A stretch of DNA of 64,000 bases from Zanthoxylum bungeanum (GCA_019454045.1 SKCR01041592.1:1-64000), one strand, 5' to 3'; counted from the first letter of the stretch, positions 1 to 11,386 are shown. A program made the numbers and translations. Notes: generated from the sequence alone by a model not told the origin.

Positions 1-1110
1 GTGAATTCTCCATAATACTGACTAAAATGAATCTTCATATGCTCATTTGACAGATATTATCAACATGCATAGTAACATACAGACATGAGCTGTAATTGAA
101 AAGTTTGTAATATTTCGTGCTCTAGTTTAATTGGTGGAAGCATCTATAAATAGTAATGGAATAAAAAAAAAAATGTCCCACGGCAATAACTGGCACGTAT
201 TAGTACACGAGGTGCATCCTAGCATAAAAATCATTTCTAAAACACATGCTCATAAATCTCAAATCATCTCACATTCTATATGTTATACTATTCTCAGTAT
301 ACTTACACACATTCAAACCATCATAACTTAGCTTACCTCTATAACTTACCTTACTGATAGCTCACAAACAATATAATGTATAATTTACATTCATACACAC
401 AATCGATCATTATAAATGAATATATGACTTAAAATATAAAAGTTTACTTATTCATTCATTTCCATATCTCTCTAATCATTTATAATCATACTAGAACATC
501 TATCCCAGTAATAGGCTTATTTAAACATTTTCTAAAATTATTAGCTATGCTTAATCAAATACATACAAACAATTTATATATATATACTTACTTATTTCTC
601 CATGTAACCTACATACTCTTGTTTATACGTGTATATATACCCGTATTCTTGTTCTTGTATCATTCTACATACACTGAACGTATACAGTTACTTCTCACAA
701 TTGTCATTTTCTAAACTTTAGTCCCATTTCCTAGAGTGTAGTTTTCTACAACCCCCAAACCCAAGTCTCGTTTAATTAATCATAAACATGACATTATTCA
801 TATGCTCCTATCTAAATATACATACTGGTTTATACCTACAAATGTACCTATATACTTCAATATGCTCATACTTATCTTTTGCTCATACCTCTGCTGATAA
901 TTGCTTGTCCTTATCTATATATGTATATAAACACATCTGCTTCTTTATTCTACGTTCATCTTTATATATATACAGATTTCATGCATATAACTATATACAA
1001 CTTATTATATTACTAATTTCGAACATTGTTAAATCTATCGAGTACTTGTTTATATTGTATATCTTTTTGTTTGTATTTTCCTAATAATTGTAATTTGTTT
1101 TGTTGTTTTC
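1..1110 (-). repeat. Diverged Tekay-type LTR fragment (subfamily B), reverse orientation
   Basis: AT-rich sequence that aligns by eye with 54180-54900: both carry the string around 'cttacctctataacttacc' and the later 'gtgtagtttctac' block in the same order. Positions 175-270 also resemble the hairpin and 'ggtgcatcctaacataaaaatc' part of the family A LTRs. Positions 1-47 recur at 21441-21487. It therefore looks like the downstream half of an old LTR in reverse orientation, cut by the window edge. The small open frames inside look accidental. Confidence 0.55.
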
Positions 1111-1128
1111 TTTTATTTTCTCCGACAG

Positions 1129-1305
1129 GATCCAGATCTTGTTGACTATCACGATCTATTTTACTATTTCGCTACTAATCGTCCTTTGGAAGATACTTGT
1201 GCTATTTTTACTCACCCTTTTTCAGGTACTATAAATTCAACTCATCATTGCACTTTTAAAGATATCCAGAGTAAAAAATGGAAACCACTTCAAGAAGACG
1301 AGTAA
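1129..1305 (+). other. Exon-like open frame, unrecognised
   Basis: A pyrimidine-rich tract ending in acag (1115-1128) is followed by 58 open codons closed by TAA. The composition is that of ordinary coding sequence, with His, Tyr, Asp, Cys and Trp and no low-complexity run. No motif was recognised. It may be the last exon of a captured or degraded gene, or an unrecognised part of a retroelement. No other copy exists in the window. The splice acceptor and reading frame are inference. Confidence 0.2.
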
Positions 1306-1527
1306 TTTATTGATTTATTAACCTGGAACACTAATGTATGTAAAAGCATCTTCCGATGGTCAATTACAAATACCTAGTATAATCCAATGAACCATATGTC
1401 TATGTCAACCAAATTACCTAGATTCATTACGATTAAGTTCCAATTAAGACTACCCCCGCCCGACAGGTATTTCCTATCCTGTAAGGAAATCTATTGAAAG
1501 GGTTATCTATCCTTAAAGAAGATCGTG
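1306..1527 (-). repeat. Repeat family C2, reverse copy
   Basis: Reverse complement of the block at 18760-18990, which also occurs with an internal deletion at 34817-34990. Shared landmarks are the 'cccgcccgac' stretch, the 'catcttccgatggtcaattacaaatacctag' region and the 'ctttaaggatagataaccc' region. It is noncoding and probably belongs to an Athila/Tat-type retroelement, because it directly abuts Athila-like coding sequence at 1528. Confidence 0.6.
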
Positions 1528-1626
1528 AATGGAGAAACAGCTGACAAAGATCCTTCAATCAAAGAAACTTTTCCAGATGAACAATTATTTTCCATAAATC
1601 AACAGGAAATAGAAATACATACATAG
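1528..1626 (+). pseudogene. Athila/Tat-type pol fragment (RNase H to integrase linker)
   Basis: About 32 codons are open to a TAG. They include the stretch KETFPDEQLF. The order acidic-FPDEQL-hydrophobic is typical of the spacer between RNase H and integrase in Athila/Tat elements. Nothing before or after continues the polyprotein, so this is a short remnant. Related fragments lie at 36945-37104 (RT), 39046-39268 (RNase H) and 40971-41117 (integrase). Confidence 0.5.
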
Positions 1627-1801
1627 TTATGTGTTATAGGTGTTTGATAGTGTAAATAGCAAACAGAAGTTGTCAGGTGGTGATCAGTAAAAGGTACAGT
1701 AATAAAGTGTCAGGTTTGTGAAATGAATAAGAATCAGTTATTTAATTAAAACCTTATAAGCTTTTGCATGATTGCTTACTAAGTCATTATGACTCACACC
1801 C
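1627..1801. other. Unassigned intersegment DNA
   Basis: No open frame of note. Positions 1737-1761 ('ttatttaattaaaacc' and following) recur at about 26649-26673, where they again sit as a filler between Tekay pieces. No other similarity was seen. Confidence 0.3.
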
Positions 1802-1882
1802 CAACTCTACCTAAGGGGACGGGTGTGACAATTAATGCTCTGATACCATTAATTGTCACACCCGTCCCCTTAGGTAGAGTAG
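1802..1882. repeat. Perfect inverted repeat of the LTR 3' end around a primer-binding site
   Basis: Positions 1804-1836 and 1848-1880 are perfect reverse complements (33 bp). Each arm is the last ~27 bp of the family A LTR plus the ATTAAT spacer. The 11-nt loop (1837-1847) is the reverse complement of GGTATCAGAGC, the plant initiator-Met tRNA PBS used by this element. A normal element has this PBS once, next to one LTR end; here it lies between two LTR ends pointing at each other. Confidence 0.9.
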
Positions 1883-2895
1883 GGGTGAGACGGAGACTAG
1901 AAACTGGCAGAGTTTCCCCTGTAATATGGACTAATCCTCCAAATACAAGGAAAAATCTAAACTGAAAAATAAAATCTCATCATAAAACTAGGATCTCCAT
2001 GATCCACTCAACATAATATCCATAAAGGAAACACAACATCCTCAGTATCAATTAAAGGCTCAATGCCTATAATCACATAACAATCTCTCAAGAAATACAT
2101 GTCTAGAAATACAGTCTCAAAACATAATAAAGACACTCTACTGTTGGCACAACCTTTTCTCTACTGGCTGGAATGATGACGAAACAGCAGATGAAAGAAC
2201 GATCTACTAAACTGCTGATCCTGAAATGTTAAGGAATGAGGGGTAAGCTCACGCTTAGTGCAATGGATCACAGCTCAGTGCCGTGGATAATCAAGTAACA
2301 AAGTGGATCGAACAAGTCTTTCATAATATAAATAAATACATAAGCTGTAAATCGATTTCTCAAACATTTACTTGAAATCGTAAATCTCATTTCTCATAAA
2401 CTCATTTCTCATAAAACTCAAGCATAATCTCATTCTGATAAACTCATTTCTCATAAAACTCAAATCATAAATCTCATACTGCTCAAAAATACTCTGTAAA
2501 GATAAATCTGTTTATTCATCTATATGCACAACCTCATGACAGATACGGCAAAGCTGGCAACATGGGGCTTCCCCACGGCAAAACTGGCATCCGGAGCAAA
2601 CTGGCAACGTGAGACCTTATCTCACGGCAATAACTGGCAACATGAGACCTTATCTCACGGCAATAATCTGGCACATATAAGTACACGGGGTGCATCCTAA
2701 CATAAAAATCATTTCCAAAATTCATGCTCTATATCTCAAATCATGCAAGTTTCTCATATATCACAAACACATGATTTCAACATAATCAATATTCGATCCA
2801 TACCTTATAGCAAATTATATAAACTTTCTAAAAACAAACTCATTTAATGCATTACCTTAAAATTCATTTAAGAAAACATACATACTATATACTTT
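1854..2895 (-). mobile_element. Family A (Tekay) LTR fragment, 3' part, reverse
   Basis: Starts at the LTR 3' terminus (tgtcacaccc on this strand) and runs back through the hairpin region (2560-2690) to about LTR position 905 of the reference copy at 14850-16786. It is then cut and joined to integrase coding sequence through a shared 'acttt'. The U3 half is missing. Confidence 0.85.
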
Positions 2896-3632
2896 AGAAG
2901 ATATGTTGAGAGCTTGTGTTATGGAATTTAAGGTAGTTGGGATCAACATCTATCTTTGATGGAGTTTGCTTACAATAATAGTTATCATGCTAGTTTGGGC
3001 ATGGCACCTTATGAGGCATTATATGGAAGGAAATGTAGAACTCCTATATGTTGGGATGAAGCAGGTGAGAGGAAACTCTTAGGTCCTGAGATTTTTCAGA
3101 TTACTGTTGATAAGATAGAAGTGATCAGATCAAATTTGAAGACAGCTCAAGATAGACAGAAGAGTTACGCAGATCTAAAAAGGAAGGACATCGAGCATCA
3201 GGTGGGAGATAAGGTATTTTTGAAGATTTCTCCTTGGAAGAGTGTCATGAGATTTGGCAAGAAAGGGAAGTTGAGTCCTCGGTTTATTGGGCCGTATGAG
3301 ATCGTGGAGCGAATTGGACCAGTTGCCTACAGATTAGCATTGCCACAGGAATTGTCAAAGATTCACATTGTTTTCCATGTGTCCATGTTGAGAAAGTACA
3401 GATCAGATCCCTCCCACATTTTGCAGGAGCAACCAGTTGAGTTGAGAGAAGACTTGACATATGCTGAAGAACCAGTGGAATTCTAGCTAGGGAGTTGAGA
3501 CAGTTGAGAAACAGGACGATTCCATTGGTGAAAGTCCTGTGGGGTAAACATCGAAGGCAGAAGCAACTTGGGAGCTTGAGGATGACATGAGGAATAAATA
3601 TCCTCATTTATTTCCACCATCTGGTATGTGAA
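2886..3632 (+). pseudogene. Tekay integrase C-terminal half plus chromodomain, broken
   Basis: Encodes the end of the integrase core, the GPY/F-like C-terminal region and the start of the chromodomain of a Tekay/Del chromovirus. Integrase would insert cDNA into chromatin and the chromodomain would target it. Visible blocks are [28 protein letters not shown] and [20 protein letters not shown]. The longest open stretch is 2956-3486. One-base deletions break the frame near 2930 and 3475, and the chromodomain follows out of frame to the stop at 3629-3631. The catalytic Asp residues are absent because the left part is lost at the junction with the LTR piece. Confidence 0.85.
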
Positions 3633-3652
3633 TTTCGAGGACGAAATTCTTT

Positions 3653-3667
3653 TTAGGGGGAGAGAGT
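3653..3667 (+). other. Polypurine tract of Tekay copy
   Basis: The AGGGGGAGAGAG run ends directly at the TGTAACACCC that starts the LTR at 3668. This is the plus-strand priming site expected just upstream of a 3' LTR. The same tract precedes the LTRs at 14850 and, in reverse, follows those ending at 9565 and 25579. Confidence 0.8.
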
Positions 3668-4572
3668 TGTAACACCCCAAATAAATTTACGGACTAAATT
3701 ATTAAGTTTGTGGAAATTGGAAGTTAAAATGCGGTTAAGGTCAAGTTTAGGGTGGCAAACGAATTTTTGCCATATTAGTATTTATTTATTTATTTTACAC
3801 ACACACTGTTAGCATTTACGAAAGAAAGAAAAGATATACTAGAGATAAGAAAGAAGAAAGAGACAGAGAGAAAGAAAGAAAAGCAGACGAGAGAGAGAAA
3901 GAAGAGAAAAGAAGAAAAAAAAAAGAGGAAATATAGTTTTGGTCCCGATCCGACCAATCCATAGCTCAAACCCGACCCGTCCTTAAGGAAAAGTGTAGAT
4001 TCGTCAAGAGGATCATTTTGGTGGTGGTTTCATCTTGGGAAACTTCCAATTTTTGTAGAGATCTCGGTAAGAAACTTTTTATGGTTTTCTTGATTTTCCG
4101 TTGATCCGGAACTCCGATCGACAAACCGTCAGCGCCATTAGATCCGAGAGAGAGAGGGGAACGCTCGGCCGTCGGAAAATTTCCGATCGGACCGGCGCGT
4201 GAAGCTCACGCGCGTCCTATGTGGCGCGCATGAGGCCCACGCGGGCCTGGCCAATCGGCGCGTGTCCACCACGCGCCAGACAGTATTCTCGTGCTGTTTT
4301 CCCGAGTCTCCTCCGCGAATTTCAGACCTTTCCGAGTAGAAATGGACCTCCGAATCGTGATTTTCGTTAGGATTGCGAGAACGACCGAACCACGTTTCTT
4401 GCATATTCTTTCATTTATTCTAGTTAGGATTATGTTCCTTATAGTAAATTCTTTTGTCTATTAGGTGATCGTGATACTGTAAGCAGGGACGGTCCTGCTG
4501 CATAGTTCCTTTCTCAGTAGTCAGCTCACCAGGTGCGTGGATAAGCCTGTAACATTGATGTTTTCAAAAGTA
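3668..4572 (+). mobile_element. Family A LTR, 5' (U3) part
   Basis: Begins TGTAACACCCC after the polypurine tract and contains the GA-rich tract (3820-3930), a CCAAT-containing CG-rich block (4190-4280) and the sequence up to 'ttttcaaaagta'. It stops about 905 bp into the LTR. It then passes through a 19-bp filler (4573-4591, resembling LTR interior 'ctccatgatc') into integrase sequence. Confidence 0.85.
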
Positions 4573-4590
4573 CACATAATCTCCATGATC

Positions 4591-5244
4591 TCTTGATGGA
4601 GTTTGCTTACAATAATAGTTATCATGCTAGTTTGGGCATGGCACCTTATGAGGCATTATATGGAAAGAAATGTAGAACTCCTATATGTTGGGATGAAGCA
4701 GGTGAGAGGAACTCTTAGGTCCTGAGATTGTTCAGATTACTGTTGATAGATAGAAGTGATCAGATCAAAGTTGAAGACAGCTCAAGATAGACAGAAGAGT
4801 TACGCAGATCTAAAAAGGAAGGACACGAGCATCAGGTGGGGGATAAGGTATTTTTGAAGATTTCTCCTTGGAAGAGTGTCATGAGATTTGGCAAGAAAGG
4901 GAAGTTGAGTCCTCGGTTTATGGGCCGTATGAGATCGTGGAGTGAATTGGACCAGTTGCCTACAGATTAGCATTGCCACAGGAATTGTCAAAGATTCACA
5001 ATGTTTTCCATGTGCCCATGTTGAGAAAGTACAGATCAGATCCCTCCCACATTTTGCAGGAGCAACCAGTTGAGTTGAGAGAAGACTTGACATATGCTGA
5101 GGAACCAGTGGGAATTCTAGCTAGAGAGTTGAGACAGTTAAGAACAGGACGATTCCATTGGTGAAAGTCCTGTGGGGTAAACATTCGAAGGCAGAAGCAA
5201 CTTGGGAGCTTGAGGAAGACATGAGGAATAAATATCCTCATCAT
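4591..5244 (+). pseudogene. Second Tekay integrase/chromodomain fragment, broken
   Basis: Repeats the content of 2946-3605 (same integrase C-terminal and chromodomain blocks). At least five small deletions shift the frame, for example near 4712, 4749, 4826 and 4920. The largest open piece is 4973-5164. It ends inside the chromodomain at 'atatcctcat', which doubles as the junction to a reverse LTR piece. Divergence from the first copy is mainly single-base indels, unlike the nearly identical substitution pattern, which may reflect sequencing error or decay. Confidence 0.8.
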
Positions 5245-5426
5245 AAAACTAGGATCTCCATGATCCAACTCAACATAATATTCATAAAGAAGATACAACA
5301 TCCTCAGTAACAAATAAAGGCTCAATGCCCAACATCACATAACAAATTCTCCCAAGAAATACATATCTAGAAATACAGTCTCAAAACATAACAAGACACT
5401 CTACTGTTGGCACAACCTTTTCTCTA
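5237..5426 (-). mobile_element. Family A LTR interior fragment, reverse
   Basis: 190 bp from the R/U5 side of the LTR ('ataaaactaggatctccatgatcc' to 'cacaaccttttctcta'). It enters through a shared 'ctcat' and leaves into subfamily B U3 sequence at 5427. Confidence 0.8.
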
Positions 5427-7560
5427 GGAGATTCCCAGACTGACGATATAGTCTTGGAATAGAATGATAATGAAAAATAAGTTTTTAAGTGATGGAATAT
5501 AGATCAGAATAATATGAAATGAATATTCGTCGCGTCGGAAACGCGTAGGGACCAAAAATCAGTTACGTGATTTTTACAATATGCGTATAGTTTACAATTT
5601 TGGGCATGAATTTAGCAAACGAACTCCGATTGAGTTGATTCTTGAACCGGCGGACTCGTTTTTCCGAGACGAACAACTTTCGTGTTGAACACATTTCGAG
5701 AATCGCATCAGAAGGGCTTCAAAAGTGATGATTTCCGATTTTACCCTTATAAGTAAGGGCATTTTGGTAATTTCTGGTATAGATATTTTTATTATTATTA
5801 TTTATTATTATTTCAGCATATACAGAACAACAAAAAGAAAAGAAAGAGAATAAGATATACAAGACAGCAGGAGAGAGAGAGAGACGTGAGACGCGAGAGA
5901 GAGAAAGAAAGAGAAAACAAGAAAAAGAGAGAAATTTTAGTTTTCGTTCCGATCCGACCTATCCGTAGCTCAAATCCGACCGAGCCCTTAAGGAAAAGTG
6001 TAGATCTCGTCGAGATGATCATTTTGGTGGTGGTTTCATCTCGGGAAACTTCCAATTTTCGAAGAAATCTCGGTAAGAAACTTTTTGTGGTTTTCTTGAT
6101 TTCCCGTTGATCCGGAACTCCGATCGACGAACCGTCAGCGCCATTAGATCCGGGAGAGAGAGGGGAACGCTCGGCCGTCGTAAAATTTCCGATCGGACAG
6201 GGCGTGAAGCTCACGCGCGTCCTATGTGGCGGGGCGTGAGGCCCACGCGCGGCCTGGCCAATCGGCGCGTGTCCACCACACGCCAGACAGTATTCTCGTG
6301 CTGTTTTCCCGAGTCTCCTCCGCGAATTTCAGACCATTCCGAGTAGTAATGGACCTCCGAATCTTAAATTTCGTTAGGATTTGCGAGAACGACCGAATCA
6401 CGTTTCTTACATATTCTTTCATTTATTCTAGTTAGGATTATGTTCCTTATAGTAGATTCTTTTGTCTATTAGGTGATCGTGATACTGTAAGCAGGGACGG
6501 TCCTGCTGCATAGTTCATTTCTCAGTAGTCAGCTCACCAGGTGCGTGGATAAACTTGTAACATTGATGTTTTCAAAAGTATATAGTATGTATGTTTTCTT
6601 AAATGAATTTTAAGGTAATGCATTAAATGAGTTTGTTTTTAGAAAGTTTATATATTTTGCTATAAGGTATGGATCGAATATTGATTATGTTGAAATCATG
6701 TGTTTGTGATATATGAGAAACTTGCATGATTTGAGATATATGAGCATGGATTTTGGAAATGATTTTATGCTAGGATGCACCCCGTGTACTTATATGTGCC
6801 AGATTATTGCCGTGAGATAAGGTCTCATGTTGCCAGTTATTGCCGTGAGATAAGGTCTCACGTTGCCAGTTTGCTCCGGATGCCAGTTTTGCCGTGGGGA
6901 AGCCCCATGTTGCCAGCTTTGCCGTATTTGTCATGAGGTTGTGCATATAGATGAAAAACAGATTTATCTTTACAGAGTATTTTTGAGCAGTATGAGATTT
7001 ATGAAATGAGTTTATGAGAAATGAGATTTATGATTTGAGTTTTATGAGAAATGAGATTTATGATTTCAGTCTTTGAGAAATGAGATTTATGATTTCAGTC
7101 AAATGTTGAATCTATCGATTTACAACTTATGTATTTATTTATATTATGAAAGACTTGTTCGATCCACTTTGTTACTTGATTATCCACGGCACTGAGCTGT
7201 GATCCATTGCACTAAGCGTGAGCTTACCCCCCATTCCTTAACATTTCAGGTTCAGCAATTTAGTAGATCGTTCTTTCATCTGCTGTTTCGTCATCATTCC
7301 AGCCAGTAGAGAAAAGGTTGTGCCAACAGTAGAGTGTCTTGTTATGTTTTGAGACTGTATTTCTAGATATGTATTTTCTTGGAGAATTTGTTTTGTGATT
7401 ATAGGCATTGAGCCTTTAATTGATACTGAGGTTATTGTATTTCCTTTATGGATATTATGTTGAGTTGATCATGGAGATCCTAGTTTTATGATGAGATTTT
7501 ATTTTTCAGTTTTGATTTTCCTTGTATTTGAGGATTAGTCCATTTTTATTTTTCAGTTTT
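5427..7560 (+). mobile_element. Chimeric LTR: subfamily B-like U3 joined to family A body
   Basis: Positions 5427-5830 match the reverse complement of 56030-56395 (landmarks 'gaatattcgtcgcg' and 'cgaacaactttcgtgttgaaca'), not the U3 of family A. From about 5940 the sequence follows the family A LTR: CG-rich block 6200-6290, hairpins 6800-6920, and the tandem 'tttatgagaaatgag' repeats at 6985-7105. A reverse copy of this chimeric type ends at 36931, so this is an amplifying LTR subtype and not a one-off. The final ~50 bp of the LTR are missing. Confidence 0.75.
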
Positions 7561-7572
7561 GATACCATTAAT
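7561..7572 (-). other. Primer-binding-site remnant at an LTR-LTR junction
   Basis: GATACCATTAAT is the reverse complement of the PBS start plus its spacer. It lies between a truncated forward LTR and a reverse LTR beginning at about 7588, with a 15-bp filler after it. Confidence 0.7.
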
Positions 7573-7587
7573 TTCATTCACACCAAC

Positions 7588-9565
7588 ACACCCGTCCCCT
7601 TAGGTAGAGTAGGGGTGAGACGGAGACTAGAAACTGGCAGAGTTTCCCCTGTAATATGGACTAATCTCCAAATACAAGGAAAAATCTAAACTGAAAATAA
7701 AATCTCATCATAAAACTAGGATCTCCATGATCCACTCAACATAATATCCATAAAGGAAACACAACATCCTCAGTATCAATTAAAGGCTCAATGCCTATAA
7801 TCACATAACAAATTCTCCCAAGAAAATACATGTCTAGAAATACAGTCTCAAAACATAACAAGACACTCTACTGTTGGCACAACCTTTTCTCTACTGGCTG
7901 GAATGATGACGAAACAGCAGATAAAAGAACGATCTACTAAACTGCTGATCCTGAAATGTTAAGGAATGAGGGGTAAGCTCACGCTTAGTGCAATGGATCA
8001 CAGCTCAGTGCCGTGGATAATCAAGTAACAAAGTGGATCGAACAAGTCTTTCATAATATAAATAAATACATAAGCTGTAAATCGATTTCTCAAACATTTA
8101 CTTGAAATCGTAAATCTCATTTCTCATAAACTCATTTCTCATAAAACTCAAAGCATAATCATCTCATTTCTGATAAACTCATTTCTCAAAAATCAAATCT
8201 AGATCTCATTTCTCATAAAACTCAAATCATAAATCTCATACTGCTCAAAAATACTTTGTAAAGATAAATCTGTTTATTCATCTATATGCACAACCTCATG
8301 ACAAATACGGCAAAGCTGGCAACATGGGGCTTCCCCACGGCAAAACTGGCATCCGGAGCAAACTGGCAACGTGAGACCTTATCTCACGGCAATAACTGGC
8401 AACATGAGACCTTATCTCATGGCAATAATCTGGCACATATAAGTACACGGGGTGCATCCTAACATAAAAATCATTTCCAAAATCCATGCTCATATATCTC
8501 AAATCATGCAAGTTTCTCATATATCACAAACACATGATTTCAACATAATCAATATTCGATCCATACCTTATAGCAAAAAATATAAACTTTCTAAAACAAA
8601 CTCATTTAATGCATTACCTTTAAAATTCATTTAAGAAAACATACATACTATATACTTTTGAAAACATCAATGTTACAGGTTTATCCACGCACCTGGTGAG
8701 CTGACTACTGAGAAAGTAACTATGCAGCAGGACCGTCCCTGCTTCTGATATCACGATCACCTAATAGACAAAAGAATTTACTATAAGGAACATAATCCTA
8801 ACTAGAATAAATGAAAGAAATGCAAGAAACGTGATTCGGTCGTTCTCGCAATCCTAACGAAATTTAAGATTCGGAGGTCCAAAACTACTCGGAATGGTCT
8901 GAATTTCGCGGAGGAGACTCGGGAAAACAGCACGGATACACTGTCTGGCGCGTGGTGGACACGCGCCGATTGGCCATGCCGCGCGTGGGCCTCACGCGCC
9001 GCCACCTAGGACGCGCGTGAGCTTCACGCGCCGGTCCGATCGGAAATTTTCCGACGGCCGAGCGTTCCCCTCTCTCTCCCGGATCTAATGGCGCTGACGG
9101 TTTGTCGATCGGAGTTCCGGATCAACGGGAAATCAAGAAAAACCATAAAAAGTTTCTTACCGAGATCTCTACAAAAATTGGAAGTTTCCCAAGATGAAAC
9201 CACCACCAAAATGATCCTCTCGACGAGATCTACACTTTTCCTTAAGGACTCGGTCGGGTTTGAGCTACGGATTGGCCGGATCGGGACTAAAACTATATTT
9301 CCTCTTTTTTTTTCTTCTTTTCTCTTTCTTTCTCTCTCTCTCGTGTCTGCTTTTCTTTCTTTCTCTCTGTCTCTTTCCTTCTTTCTTATCTCTAGTATAT
9401 CTTTTCTTTCTTTCGTAAATGCTAACAGTGTGTGTGTAAAATAAATAAATAAATACTAATATGGCAAAATTCTTTTGCCACCCTAAACTTGACCTTAACC
9501 GCATTTTAACTTCCAATTTCCACAAACTTAATAATTTAGTCCGAAAATTTATTTGGGGTGTTACA
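7588..9565 (-). mobile_element. Near-complete family A LTR, reverse (3' LTR of a minus-strand copy)
   Basis: Runs from about 4 bp inside the LTR 3' terminus to TGTAACA at 9559-9565 in reverse. The polypurine tract and pol follow on the right, so it is the 3' LTR of the minus-strand element extending to about 12573. Length (1.98 kb) matches the forward copy 14850-16786. It carries the hairpin region (8310-8450) and the CG-rich promoter-like block (8940-9040). Confidence 0.85.
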
Positions 9566-11386
9566 ACTCTCTCCCCCTAAAAAGAATTTCGTCCTCGAAA
9601 TTCACATACCAGATGGTGGAAATAAATGAGGATATTTATTCCTCAGTCTTCCTCAAGCTCCCAAGTTGCTTCTGCCTTCGAATGTTTACCCCACAGGACT
9701 TTCACACCAATGGAATCGTCCTGTTTCTCAACTGCCTCAACTCTCTAGCTAGAATTCCCACTGGTTCCTCAGCATATGTCAAGTCTTCTCTCAACTCAAC
9801 TGGTTGCTCCTGCAAAATGTGGGAGGGATCTGATCTGTACTTCTCAACATGGACACATGGAAAACATTGTGAATCTTTGACAATTCCTGTGGCAATGCTA
9901 ATCTGTAGGCAACTGGTCCAATTCGCTCCACGATCTCATAAGGCCCAATAAACCGAGGACTCAACTTCCCTTTCCTTTCTCGCCAAATCTCATGACACTC
10001 TTCCAAGGAGAAATCTTCAAAATACCTTATCTCCCACCTGATGCTCGATGTCCTTCCTTTTTAGATCTGCGTAACTCTTCTGTCTATCTTGAGCTGTCTT
10101 CAACTTTGATCTGATCACTTCTATCTTATCAACAGTAATCTGAACAATCTCAGGACCTAAGAGTTTCCTCTCACCTGCTTCATCCCAACATATAGGAGTT
10201 CTACATTTCCTTCCATATAATGCCTCATAAGGTGCCATGCCCAAACTAGCATGATAACTATTATTGTAAGCAAACTCCATCAAAGATAGATGTTGATCCC
10301 AACTACCTTTAAATTCCATAACACAAGCTCTCAACATATCTTCTAAAGTCTGTCTGTTGTTCTCTCTGACTGCCCATCTGTCTGAGGATGAAAAGAAGTA
10401 CTGAACTTCACTTTAGTACCCAAAGCCTCTTGTAGACTTGGCCAGAATCTGGAAGTAAATCTTGGATCTCTGTCTGATACGATTGACACTGGAGTTCCAT
10501 GAAGTCTCACTATCTCATCAACATAGAGCTCTGCTAACTTATTCAAAGAATAATCTACTCTGACAGGTAGAAAATGAGCTGATTTAGTCAACCTGTCAAC
10601 TATCACCCATACTGAATCATGTCATTTCTTCGTACGAGGCAGTTCCTGACACGAAGTCCATAGTGATGTGTTTCCACTTCCACTCGGGAATAGGAATAGG
10701 AAGTGATTGTAAAGTACCTGCTGGATGCTGATGTTCTGCTTTAATCTGCTGACACGATAAACACTTTGATACAACTCTGCTATCCTCTTTCTTTCTTCAT
10801 GCCTTTCAACTTCAGGTACACATAATCTATCTTCATACATCAATGTGTTGTCATCTTTAAGCAAGAAATCTGAACGTTCTTTCCTTTTTACTTCATCGAT
10901 AATCTTCAAAAAATTAGCATCCTGAGTCTGCGCTTCCCTGACTCTCTCTACTAAAATAGGCCTGACTTTAAGAGTTGCTAGTAGAGATCATGTATTACCA
11001 ACTAATAAGTCAACTCTCAAAGATCTGAGTTCCACTAGCAATGGCAACCGTAGAACTTCCATATGAGCTAGAATACTCGATGATTTCCTGCTAAGGGCAT
11101 CTGCTACTACATTAGCCTTCCCCGGATGATAGTCAATAGTACAATCATAATCTTTCAATAACTCGATCCAGCGTCTCTGCCTCATATTTAACTCCTTCTG
11201 CGTGAGTAAATACTTGAGACTCTTATGATCCGTGAAGATTTCACATTTCTCTCCATACAAATAATGTCTCCAAATCTTCAGTGCGAATACTACTGCAGCT
11301 AACTCCAAATCATGAGTAGGATAATTCAATTCATGAGGTCTAAGCTGTCGAGAAGCATAAGATATCACCTTCCCATGCTGCACCAT
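9566..11386 (-). pseudogene. Tekay pol remnant: chromodomain, integrase, RNase H (minus strand)
   Basis: Read on the minus strand from 11386 down to 9566 it encodes RNase H (11380-11000; blocks [49 protein letters not shown]), then integrase and chromodomain. The HHCC finger has lost about 108 bp near 10800. A TGA at 10622-10624 interrupts integrase just before [11 protein letters not shown]. The core retains SDRDP and the SER Glu region (10520-10370), with further indels near 10370, 10015 and 9840. gag, protease and RT are absent; the sequence turns back on itself at about 11386. The copy cannot encode a working polyprotein. Confidence 0.85.

Noticed and set aside
788..1084. 98-codon frame in the window's first kilobase
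   Set aside because: AT-rich, Tyr/Ile/Leu-biased translation without motifs, inside an LTR-like repeat.
5813..6214. Protein-coding frames in the GA/CT tracts of LTRs (also near 9088-9525, 14975-15238, 23326-23679, 25145-25495)
   Set aside because: They are low-complexity Ser/Leu/Phe or Arg/Lys/Glu runs created by the purine tract and appear on both strands.
10622..10624. Selenocysteine or programmed stop as the reason for the shared TGA
   Set aside because: Plants lack selenoprotein synthesis and no readthrough context was recognised. Inheritance from a defective master is simpler, so it is listed only as a possibility.
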